The notes under the pieces are model-generated. The model made no database searches. It was not told where the DNA came from and saw nothing but the letters and a program-made list of their open reading frames with translations. A program made the translations under genes and the position numbers. This document shows, piece after piece, positions 1 through 6,471 of a stretch of DNA of 8,604 nt (positions within the stretch are counted from its first letter, which is position 1; every line of letters begins with the position of its first letter). Origin of the DNA: a bacterium (GTDB lineage Bacteria; Verrucomicrobiota; Kiritimatiellia; UBA8416; CAMZLY01). Location: assembly GCA_030632465.1 (NCBI GenBank), contig DAOVUR010000067.1, positions 1 through 8,604 on the forward strand. Direction: 5' to 3'.

Positions 1-262
1 GCACAGCCTGTGCTGCATGCAACCATGGCTGAGTAATACTGACCAAGGCATCAAGATCTGTTTCTAAAATAGCATCGAGCGAGTCATACTGATCACGACT
101 ATTAAGCTTTTTCTGCCAGAGCTCTTTTTTAGCGTATGGCGCCATACGTTCCACTTCACGATCACATATCGCAACTTTGTCGACCAACGGATGATTCATA
201 AACATATCCGCAAATGCTACTCCGAACTGCCCTAACCCTACTAATCCAATTGATAATCCCAT
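1..262 (-). CDS. Gfo/Idh/MocA-family NAD(P)-dependent oxidoreductase, N-terminal part (runs off left edge)
   Basis: The first 87 residues of a sugar or polyol dehydrogenase are present; the rest lies beyond base 1. Translated by hand, the protein starts MGLSIGLVGLGQFG, a Rossmann first strand with a GxGxxG dinucleotide loop (G9, G11, G14). An acidic residue follows at the end of strand 2 (CD34R), which usually binds the adenosine ribose and favours NAD over NADP. Residues 73-87 (LVSITQPWLHAAQAV) match the family's 'TP..H...A' segment. Family members oxidise or reduce a hydroxyl of a sugar, inositol or sugar acid; the substrate domain is not in the window. The gene follows the isomerase gene by 18 bases and should be cotranscribed with it. 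I chose the ATG at 262 because AAGGAG lies 9 bases upstream. Another ATG at 268 would sit only 3 bases from it. Confidence 0.88.
   Translation of the reverse strand, partial: MGLSIGLVGLGQFGVAFADMFMNHPLVDKVAICDREVERMAPYAKKELWQKKLNSRDQYDSLDAILETDLDALVSITQPWLHAAQAV
133..148. repeat. Perfect 16-bp palindrome inside the dehydrogenase gene
   Basis: CGTATGGCGCCATACG reads the same on both strands. It lies within the coding sequence (around residues 39-43) and could be chance codon choice, a protein-binding site or an mRNA hairpin with no loop. No function is claimed. Confidence 0.4.
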
Positions 263-271
263 AATCATTTA

Positions 272-277
272 CTCCTT
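272..277 (-). promoter_or_regulatory. Ribosome binding site of the Gfo/Idh/MocA gene
   Basis: AAGGAG on the minus strand, in the 18-base gap between the isomerase stop codon and the dehydrogenase start. Two in-frame ATG codons follow (268 and 262, sequence ATGATTATG). The spacing is 3 bases to the first and 9 to the second, so the second is the likely start, giving MGLSIG rather than MIMGLSIG. Confidence 0.6.
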
Positions 278-280
278 TTA

Positions 281-1672
281 TTAGTTTATTACTATAAATT
301 CCCAGCACATCGTTTTTGCAAAAGCCTCTACAAGACGTTCATCAACTCCATAACACAACACACAATGATGCGTGCCGCCGACAAGACTATACTGCTTTAG
401 AAAGTCCGCTATCGGCATTTCTGGTTTAATCCATCCCCGAACACCACTATTGATCTTTTCTCCGCCATCAGTATTACAAACATCCACAGGTGCTGCCACC
501 AGCGAAAATGTATCATCTGGCCCAGGCGCAACATTCAGTAACCACGCAGCACCTGACTTTAAGCCTCCACTAGCAATCACTGGCTCTTCAGCATCTGTAA
601 ATGGAAATGGACGTTGATTAAGAATAGGAGTATCTGCAGTTAGTTCAATATTAATCTCACCCATATGCGACATAAATATTTTCTCCCCTTTCCAGTCAGG
701 GCAAAACATTTCAGTAAAAGTAGTTTCAGGAACCACCTTAGCCAGTGCCCCGCAGAAGGCTGCAGTTAATACGTCACCTTCGCCCGCATAACCAATACCA
801 CGTGCCATAGCCTTTGATGCCTCTAGAAATGGAACAACTGGTAGTCCGGGCGCTCCGGCAATATCACCAAAATTCATTGTAAATGCTGACAACTCTTCCT
901 GCTCAACCCAAGATCGCACAGCAAGTCCAGCCACCTCCGTATTGTCAAGAGCTTCATCAGAACACTCTCCCTTAGTAAATGCAGCAAGGTCTTTTTCTTT
1001 TTCCGCTACGACTTCCGGTGAAGCAGACGCAGGCATTAGGGTAGCAATAGCTTCGGAATCGGAAGAAATAACCTCAATCCCTATCTCGCGTTTTAATATA
1101 TCAAATGGGATCGCAAAATCGCCCATGCCACAAAATGGTTCACCTAATATGCCTACTCGTGATGCCCTAAACAGTTTTGCGGCACGACAACCTTGCACAA
1201 GTGCTACTGTTCTATCAATCACATCAGACTCCTGCCAGTGACCAACCTCAATCATAAACTGCTTCTTGTTTCTGATCAGAAGATTACACATATCTTGAAC
1301 GCCATGAATGCCGTGATTAAAGATAATTGCCGAAGCATCCTGCTCAAACCCAAAATCAAGATCTTGAGTTGTATCTAAAATCACAATAGGCAAGTCAGTG
1401 CCAGCCAAAACATCAGCTGATTCTAATGATGGCGAATATGCTAAATGCAAAGTGATAACAGCATCTACTTGAGCATCCTCAAAACTGCCAATAGCCTCTT
1501 CAAAATCAGGATGCAAACAGCAGATCGGAGATGTGACTACTTCCACCCCACGCTTTTTGTACTCATCAGTTATTGTTTCGATAAAGCGTTCAACATCTGG
1601 TCGCACATGAGACCAGCAATCGTCATAAAGCTTTAACCATAGCGGTAAAATTCCAATCTTTATTTTGTTCAT
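281..1672 (-). CDS. L-arabinose/L-fucose isomerase-like sugar isomerase
   Basis: A 463-residue cytoplasmic enzyme of the AraA/FucI superfamily, which interconverts aldoses and ketoses with a Mn2+ centre. The N-terminal two thirds is Rossmann-like (KIGILPLWLKLYD at 4-16; RVGILGEPFCGMGDF at 172-186). The C-terminal part resembles AraA. The four metal and catalytic positions known from E. coli AraA (E306, E333, H350, H450) appear here as E298 in GEGD, E321 in FTEMF, H336 in MSHMGE and H435/H436 in GGTHHCVL, so the active centre looks intact. It is shorter than typical AraA (about 500 residues) and ends soon after the GG[AT]HH block. The substrate may not be arabinose; no linked AraB or AraD is visible. 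Its ATG overlaps the amidohydrolase stop by 4 bases (ATGA), and AGGA lies 8 bases upstream. Family assignment is firm, substrate unknown. Confidence 0.85.
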   Translation of the reverse strand: MNKIKIGILPLWLKLYDDCWSHVRPDVERFIETITDEYKKRGVEVVTSPICCLHPDFEEAIGSFEDAQVDAVITLHLAYSPSLESADVLAGTDLPIVILDTTQDLDFGFEQDASAIIFNHGIHGVQDMCNLLIRNKKQFMIEVGHWQESDVIDRTVALVQGCRAAKLFRASRVGILGEPFCGMGDFAIPFDILKREIGIEVISSDSEAIATLMPASASPEVVAEKEKDLAAFTKGECSDEALDNTEVAGLAVRSWVEQEELSAFTMNFGDIAGAPGLPVVPFLEASKAMARGIGYAGEGDVLTAAFCGALAKVVPETTFTEMFCPDWKGEKIFMSHMGEINIELTADTPILNQRPFPFTDAEEPVIASGGLKSGAAWLLNVAPGPDDTFSLVAAPVDVCNTDGGEKINSGVRGWIKPEMPIADFLKQYSLVGGTHHCVLCYGVDERLVEAFAKTMCWEFIVIN

Positions 1673-2691
1673 ATCTTTATTCCTGTAAGTAGATCATTCA
1701 TGTTGTTATAGAAGAAGCCCTCTAGCTCCCTTGAGCTTAACCCCGCCTTGCTAGTAGCCTCTTTTATGCCGCGAAGCTGTTCATAAAAGAAGGTCGTAAA
1801 TTCAACTATCTTATCACTATCATAAATCGTAGAACCAATTGCATAGTCCTCTCCCATCAAATATGCATATTGATTATTTATTTCAACAGACTTACCACGT
1901 AAGAATGCTATTGGTGCATCACTGCCAAATACAATTCGTTCGCGCGAAAAGTGATTGAACGCATACTCTAATACGCCAGGATGGTTAACCATAGAGGTAT
2001 CAATATACGCATTCTCACACTTGCTAATTCCATCAAGAAAACCAACAACATTACTCATGTAATATGCTCTACCAATATGAGCAAAAATAATTTTTGCATT
2101 AGGGTAACGTTTACATAACTCTACCATCTGCTCCTGATTAGATGGATCAGCTAGTCGTAATGCTTTTGGTATATGCAGAGTTATTGCTAATCCTTTGTCA
2201 TCAGCATATTCCATCTGTTCAGCTGTAAGCATATCAAAGATAGTCACCTCTTCAGCATCCATCCAGTCAACAAAGTTTCTATATGGCTTATAACCAATCA
2301 AATCGTAATCATTGATCCGACGTTTAATATCCTTGATATCATCTTTTGGTGAAACTAATGCCATCCCGAAAATGTTTTTATTATTAGAGATTTTTCCAGT
2401 ATATTTACTGGCCGCCTCTAAGTCTGCGTCAACATTGGGGGAACCAAAACAGTTCATACTGAATGCTTGATCAGGGAGCACAGTCTCAACTATTTCTAAG
2501 CACTGCTCTACAGTAAATGTCCCTGAGAACTTACGTCCAGGATGTTTTTCTGATAGCCCGCGACCGACGGGAAAATTCGTTTCATCAAACACGTGAACGT
2601 GAGAATCGAATATTCTTTTTGGTAGCCAATCACGAAATTCTTTTTCATAAATAGCTTTATCATTTTCATTAAAAAAACCATCAATATTCAT
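1669..2691 (-). CDS. Amidohydrolase-2 family metal-dependent TIM-barrel hydrolase or decarboxylase
   Basis: A 340-residue protein of the amidohydrolase_2 family (COG2159 type). Members hydrolyse lactones, amides or esters, or decarboxylate, using one divalent metal in a TIM barrel. The metal-ligand pattern is visible in order: FDSHVHVFD with H31 and H33, GYKPY at 133-137, TLHIP with H173, FAHIGR with H205, and the terminal barrel aspartate D258 in VFGSDAP. It is soluble, with no signal peptide. The ATG at 2691 has AAAGGA 9 bases upstream. The stop codon overlaps the isomerase start (ATGA), implying translational coupling and a shared pathway. Spot counts show it more AT-rich than its neighbours. 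Beside an isomerase and a Gfo/Idh enzyme, a lactonase-like step is plausible, but decarboxylation is equally possible from sequence alone. Confidence 0.85.
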   Translation of the reverse strand: MNIDGFFNENDKAIYEKEFRDWLPKRIFDSHVHVFDETNFPVGRGLSEKHPGRKFSGTFTVEQCLEIVETVLPDQAFSMNCFGSPNVDADLEAASKYTGKISNNKNIFGMALVSPKDDIKDIKRRINDYDLIGYKPYRNFVDWMDAEEVTIFDMLTAEQMEYADDKGLAITLHIPKALRLADPSNQEQMVELCKRYPNAKIIFAHIGRAYYMSNVVGFLDGISKCENAYIDTSMVNHPGVLEYAFNHFSRERIVFGSDAPIAFLRGKSVEINNQYAYLMGEDYAIGSTIYDSDKIVEFTTFFYEQLRGIKEATSKAGLSSRELEGFFYNNMNDLLTGIKI

Positions 2692-2711
2692 CTATATTTT
2701 TCCTTTTGCAA

Positions 2712-2726
2712 CTATATCGCTATATC
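2712..2726. repeat. Short tandem direct repeat upstream of the amidohydrolase gene
   Basis: On the minus strand GATATAG occurs twice, one base apart, 21-35 bases before the amidohydrolase ATG. The same GATATAGT string occurs in the candidate promoter of the aminotransferase gene near 8111-8118. It could be a regulator half-site pair or part of a weak -10 region, but no good -35 is present. Confidence 0.25.
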
Positions 2727-2746
2727 TTTGAGGCTATTGCAAACCC

Positions 2747-2767
2747 CCAATGACCTCGCGTCATTGG
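2747..2767. repeat. Perfect hairpin 1: 8-bp stem, 5-base loop, in the gap between kinase and amidohydrolase
   Basis: CCAATGAC and GTCATTGG are perfect inverted repeats around the loop CTCGC. In the minus-strand transcript the hairpin is followed by GGGGTTTGC, which has too few U residues for a convincing intrinsic terminator. It sits 55 bases upstream of the amidohydrolase start, so it may be an mRNA processing or stability element, an attenuator half, or an operator. It has the same size and the same CCAA...TTGG ends as hairpin 2. Confidence 0.6.
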
Positions 2768-2777
2768 TGAATAAGAT

Positions 2778-2803
2778 TTGTTAAAAACAACTATTCTTAA
2801 CAA
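2778..2803. repeat. AT-rich inverted repeat between the two hairpins
   Basis: TTGTTAA and TTAACAA flank 12 bases (7-bp perfect arms). The right arm overlaps the T-tract of the putative terminator. It could be an operator for the amidohydrolase-isomerase-dehydrogenase set, or simply AT-rich chance. Confidence 0.3.
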
Positions 2804-2844
2804 AAAATCGTCCATTCCAACGGGACAAGCCCGTTGGGGATGAT
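2802..2844 (-). terminator. Putative intrinsic terminator after the kinase gene (hairpin 2)
   Basis: Read on the minus strand, ten bases after the kinase stop codon, CCAACGGG and CCCGTTGG (2817-2837) pair perfectly around the loop CTTGT. A lower stem, ATCATCC with GGACGAT (one mismatch), extends it across a 3-base bulge. The structure runs directly into TTTTTT. GC-rich stem plus U-tract is the classic intrinsic-terminator layout, so transcription may end or attenuate here, separating the kinase set from the amidohydrolase set. The bulge makes its strength uncertain. Confidence 0.5.
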
Positions 2845-2853
2845 AGTTTTGCG

Positions 2854-4149
2854 TTATTTTCCAGCAAGCAGAGCAGCTCCTACTGCTCCTGCGTGTGCTG
2901 AACCAACAGTTAATCTGATGCCGGTTATCTCCTCGACAATTTTAGGCCACACAGGACTTCTCGATGGGCCGCCTACCATAATGGCACTATTAAATTTTAC
3001 ACCTACGTCCGCAAGAGTGTTAATCTTCTCATTAAGAAGCCTAGCAGCACCTTCCATAACTGCTCGGCTGATATTCTCGCGACTATCATTAACCACTTTA
3101 GGGGCGGCAGTTAAATCTATTTTTAGTCCATCAGCACCAGCGGAAGCAGTCGCCGCGGACTCATCAAAGATTTTCATCTTATCCTGTTCGTCACATGCAA
3201 TCAGGTTATCGACATACCAATCTATTGTGCGCCCTATTCTTGGAACAGAGAAAATCGCCCCCCAAGGGCCGCCTTCTTTTGATAAAAACGGATCACAAAG
3301 TAGTTCTGCATCTATAATATTTTGACGCTCCACCTCAGGAAAGAAGCCAACCCATGAAGTACCACAAGATAACATAAGCTGCCCCGGTTCACAGACGCCA
3401 ACAGCTCTAGCTGCGGCTGGATGATCAAAACATCCAGTAACCACGTCTGTATCTCCGCCCAGCCCAGTATCTCGCTGAGCCTCTACCGTAAGCTTACCTA
3501 TAGATGCCCCTGATGCGACCAGTTTCGAGAGTTGATCTTCCTGAACATTAAGCATATCTAAATATGGCTTATGATATAGACCGCTAACCTGATCTTGTAA
3601 ATGAAATGTTGTAGCTGTAGAACTATCCATTGCCCACTTGCCAGTAAGTTTAAATAGCAACCAGTCAGTATTCATGCAGTAGCGAGAAGCATCACTATAG
3701 AGATCGCTTCTGTTTTCTTGCAACCACGCCAAATGAGCCAACGGAAAACTAGTAACGCAAGGCCAGCCCACAACCTGACGGACATCTTTAGATTCAAGTC
3801 CTTTCAAGCTGCTAGGTAACTGTATCGCGGAACGTTGATCCATCCAGCTGATAATATTCGTGTACGGTTGCCCATCACTACTAGTTAATAAAGTATTGCC
3901 AGATGCTGCTGCCATTGCTAATGCAGATATTGAGCCAGGTGTTTCATCACTCAATTGACGAATCACCTCACATACTGACTCGTAATGTAGCTGAGGATCA
4001 AACTCCACAACATCATCATCTGTTTCTAAGAAAACATTTTTACTCTCGGCTACAGCCACAACATCACCAGAGCGAGATACCACAACGCCCTTAATTGCGG
4101 TAGTGCCCAAGTCTAAGCCTAATAAAAATGTATCGTTTTCTTTATTCAC
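2854..4149 (-). CDS. FGGY-family carbohydrate kinase (xylulokinase-like)
   Basis: A cytoplasmic ATP-dependent sugar kinase that probably phosphorylates a ketose or polyol. Numbering from the GTG at 4149 (431 residues): the N-terminal ATPase fold opens with LLGLDLGTTAIKG at 9-21, the phosphate-1 loop. SWMDQR at 101-106 is the sugar-binding WxDxR-like segment. TGCFDHPAAARAVG at 238-251 carries the expected catalytic aspartate D242. LSCGTSW at 260-266 is the phosphate-2 loop. GGPSRSPVW at 393-401 and HAGAVGAALLAG near the C-terminus form the adenosine site. All functional motifs are present, although it is shorter than usual (about 480-520). An ATG at 4167 would add 6 residues and overlap the previous gene, but lacks a ribosome binding site; the GTG has AGGG 8 bases upstream. 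It lies 5 bases after the GNAT-PHP gene and is cotranscribed. The exact sugar is unknown. Confidence 0.88.
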   Translation of the reverse strand: MNKENDTFLLGLDLGTTAIKGVVVSRSGDVVAVAESKNVFLETDDDVVEFDPQLHYESVCEVIRQLSDETPGSISALAMAAASGNTLLTSSDGQPYTNIISWMDQRSAIQLPSSLKGLESKDVRQVVGWPCVTSFPLAHLAWLQENRSDLYSDASRYCMNTDWLLFKLTGKWAMDSSTATTFHLQDQVSGLYHKPYLDMLNVQEDQLSKLVASGASIGKLTVEAQRDTGLGGDTDVVTGCFDHPAAARAVGVCEPGQLMLSCGTSWVGFFPEVERQNIIDAELLCDPFLSKEGGPWGAIFSVPRIGRTIDWYVDNLIACDEQDKMKIFDESAATASAGADGLKIDLTAAPKVVNDSRENISRAVMEGAARLLNEKINTLADVGVKFNSAIMVGGPSRSPVWPKIVEEITGIRLTVGSAHAGAVGAALLAGK

Positions 4150-4154
4150 AATAT

Positions 4155-6461
4155 TTACCCTATCCATACCGGAGAACAGACAGCCATATGTCCATCTTCC
4201 TGAATCACGCGACAATGGTAAAAAGCAGGAGCATCAATCTTATCCTCATACTCTATCTTAATATAATCACGCTTAGGATGAAATTCCTGCACTAACTCAG
4301 TATCTTTTACTATCTGAACAACTTTTATCGGTGCAGGCGTCCATGCCTCAATACGAATTTCAACAGTTTCAGAAAAAGGTAACTCCGACCCCATCAAAGC
4401 ATCGTTCACGTGCATCTTAACAATCATGCGTGCTCCGGTGAGCGCGTAGGTGTGACGATTATAAATAGATTTGAATATATTGCGCCTTGTAAGTTCTGGA
4501 GCCCACACGGCTGCTAATCCCCCCCAGTACCCGCATGGTTCACGAGACGAACCGCCAGGTCTAGCACGATGTGTGTCAGAACCAGCAACGAAGCCCATGC
4601 GCAATCCATTACGTAATGCAGCCATAACTGTGCGGTCTTGATCTTGCCCCATCTGAATTGGACGGTCACTTACATTAAAGCCTTCACTGCTACCGTGCAT
4701 AGACCAAATTTCGATTACACGTTCAACCTCGGTTTTTATTGCCGAAAAATCAGAACTGCTACACCACGCTCCACTATTATATGCTGGATGATGACTTATT
4801 ATCATAGCATCACTTTTTCGTAATTCAGCATACAGTTTCCGTGGATTATCATAACGCTCATCATCTGGCGGCAAAAATGGCTGGTCGCCTCCAAGATAAT
4901 GAACCACCTTATCTCCAAAGCCGGTATGCTGCCATTCGTAACCTAAGAATGTTATAAACTTTCCTTCTTCATGGTAGCGCTCGTTCATATACTTAGTAAT
5001 AGTCCAAGTCTCATTATCTAGCCAGCCATGCGCTTGCGGTACCACGGAAATAAAGTCTAAGCCACGCTCTTCCTTTGCCCATGCATAAACAGTATCAGGA
5101 TACCCTTCCGCTTCACTTAGATAGTCGTGACAATGAAGATCACCAATAAACAATTTCTCATCATCTACCAATGAATAGTTAGAACAGGCACTCATACCTG
5201 TATCTATATCCTCAACATTCAGCTGCACTGGTTTGTTATCTGATAAAGATATCTTTTTATAGGCGCGACCATCAGAAAGCTTAAATACAGATTTCACCTT
5301 GCCATCAGTAACCTCAACCTCTTTGTTTACTAATGCACGATTATCATATTCATCTCTGGCAGTGACCAAAACATCAACAGAATCACCTGTTCTGTTGCAC
5401 GGTATTATAATTTCAAGTTTAGCTATGGATTTAGGCAATATCTCAATTATAACTGGTTCCGGCAAACGCTGTTCTGGTTGATCGTTATTATAATTTATAA
5501 CAACTTTCAATTCCTTCTCACCAGCAATAGAAGTCCATTTTACATCTTGGACTATCTCTAACGTATCACCAGGCAACAATTCGTCCTCAACCTCGTTGGA
5601 ACCAGAAACAGGCGATACATTTCCTAATATTCTTTGACCACGGCCGACGAAAGTAACTGTTGAGCCGGCAGGGATTTTATTTTCCCCGCAGACGTAAACT
5701 AACTTAAGTTTTCCTTCGCTACCAGCCTCCACCTGTGACGGCTCTGAAAACGCACGGCCTAGGCGGGAAGGTTTATATAATGATTCATCGCCAAATGCAT
5801 CCGCATCGCCCGATAACGAATATGCACGGTGCTCCCTATCGGGAAGCCATTTATGCCGTTTTCTAAATCTCGGAGAATTCTTGTACTGATCTAAAGCATG
5901 GTCGTAAGGGAAAGTCACTACATCATCAACATTAAACTCAAGTTTTAATTGTGCAAAAACCTCCTGCCAACGCTCCATCATTTTAGCTTTATGAATAAAA
6001 GGTTTCCAACCAAGTCTTAGGTAAGTTTTAATCGCAGGTAGCCTATAGTCATCAGTAAGTAGGTGAACCTGCTTGTAACCAACTTCCGCAAAACGCGCAG
6101 TAACCGCGGCACAGATAATATAACCAAGCTTCTTACCTCTATAATCAGGGTCAACAGCAACCCAACCTAACTCAGCTCCACGGGGATCAAGTGCAGGGTT
6201 GTGAAAACATCCAGCTGTCGCAACTAGTGATTTAGAAGCAGTATGCACTATAAAAAACAGTCCGCCAGGTAACGCTTTATTCGCATTAACAGATCCTGCG
6301 TCATCCTCCCAGTAGTCAAACCCAGTTTTTTTCATCAAGAGGTCATAGCCGGCCTCGTCACCAGACCGAAATGTGCGCATAATGTAACCTTCAGGAAGGT
6401 CATATGCCTCTATATCAGTTTGGTTTTCTGCAGACCATACCATTCGCAGTTGATTACTCAT
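4155..6461 (-). CDS. Fusion protein: GNAT acetyltransferase + beta-rich linker + PHP/CehA-type metallohydrolase
   Basis: A 768-residue protein with three regions. Residues about 25-165 are a GNAT acetyltransferase: WVAVDPDYRGKKLGYII (100-116) is motif A with the acetyl-CoA loop RGKKLG, followed by TDDYRLPAIKTYLRLGWKPF (136-155), the motif B region. Residues about 245-430 are rich in alternating hydrophobic strands and look like one or two beta-sandwich modules. Residues about 435-690 are a PHP-like hydrolase related to CehA/McbA or DUF3604 proteins: GDLHCHDYLSE (H443, H445), GYEWQH (E509, H512), SHHPAY (H557, H558) and GSDTHRARPG (D629, H631) are the expected metal ligands. Such hydrolases cleave phosphoesters, amides or carbamates. 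There is no signal peptide, so it is probably cytoplasmic. AGGA lies 8 bases before the ATG and overlaps the aminotransferase stop region. I infer a role in deacylating or transacylating an amino-sugar-like substrate. Confidence 0.8.
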   Translation of the reverse strand: MSNQLRMVWSAENQTDIEAYDLPEGYIMRTFRSGDEAGYDLLMKKTGFDYWEDDAGSVNANKALPGGLFFIVHTASKSLVATAGCFHNPALDPRGAELGWVAVDPDYRGKKLGYIICAAVTARFAEVGYKQVHLLTDDYRLPAIKTYLRLGWKPFIHKAKMMERWQEVFAQLKLEFNVDDVVTFPYDHALDQYKNSPRFRKRHKWLPDREHRAYSLSGDADAFGDESLYKPSRLGRAFSEPSQVEAGSEGKLKLVYVCGENKIPAGSTVTFVGRGQRILGNVSPVSGSNEVEDELLPGDTLEIVQDVKWTSIAGEKELKVVINYNNDQPEQRLPEPVIIEILPKSIAKLEIIIPCNRTGDSVDVLVTARDEYDNRALVNKEVEVTDGKVKSVFKLSDGRAYKKISLSDNKPVQLNVEDIDTGMSACSNYSLVDDEKLFIGDLHCHDYLSEAEGYPDTVYAWAKEERGLDFISVVPQAHGWLDNETWTITKYMNERYHEEGKFITFLGYEWQHTGFGDKVVHYLGGDQPFLPPDDERYDNPRKLYAELRKSDAMIISHHPAYNSGAWCSSSDFSAIKTEVERVIEIWSMHGSSEGFNVSDRPIQMGQDQDRTVMAALRNGLRMGFVAGSDTHRARPGGSSREPCGYWGGLAAVWAPELTRRNIFKSIYNRHTYALTGARMIVKMHVNDALMGSELPFSETVEIRIEAWTPAPIKVVQIVKDTELVQEFHPKRDYIKIEYEDKIDAPAFYHCRVIQEDGHMAVCSPVWIG
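4158..4161 (-). promoter_or_regulatory. Ribosome binding site supporting a GTG start for the kinase
   Basis: AGGG lies 8 bases before the GTG at 4149, matching the 8-9 base spacing of AGGA in the other genes here. The upstream ATG at 4167 is preceded by pyrimidine-rich sequence (GTCTGTTCTCCGGT) without such a site. The AGGG overlaps the final codons of the previous gene, so the two are probably translationally linked. Confidence 0.45.
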
Positions 6462-6471
6462 AAGTAATTTC

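Noticed and set aside
942..1241. Plus-strand 99-residue frame opposite the isomerase gene.
   Set aside because: It is the antisense shadow of an isomerase with conserved metal residues, has no upstream ribosome site and resembles no family I know.
2692..2745. Promoter immediately upstream of the amidohydrolase gene using TATAGT or TATAGC.
   Set aside because: No acceptable -35 lies 16-18 bases upstream of either hexamer, and the closer one would start transcription almost on the ribosome binding site.
2747..2767. Hairpin 1 as an intrinsic terminator.
   Set aside because: Neither strand has a T-tract after the stem (GGGGTTTGC on minus, TGAATAAG on plus), so it is recorded only as a hairpin.
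2834..3325. Plus-strand 163-residue frame opposite the kinase gene.
   Set aside because: It is antisense to a kinase with all FGGY motifs. Its protein is low in recognisable structure and rich in serine, alanine and proline, as expected from a reverse-frame shadow.
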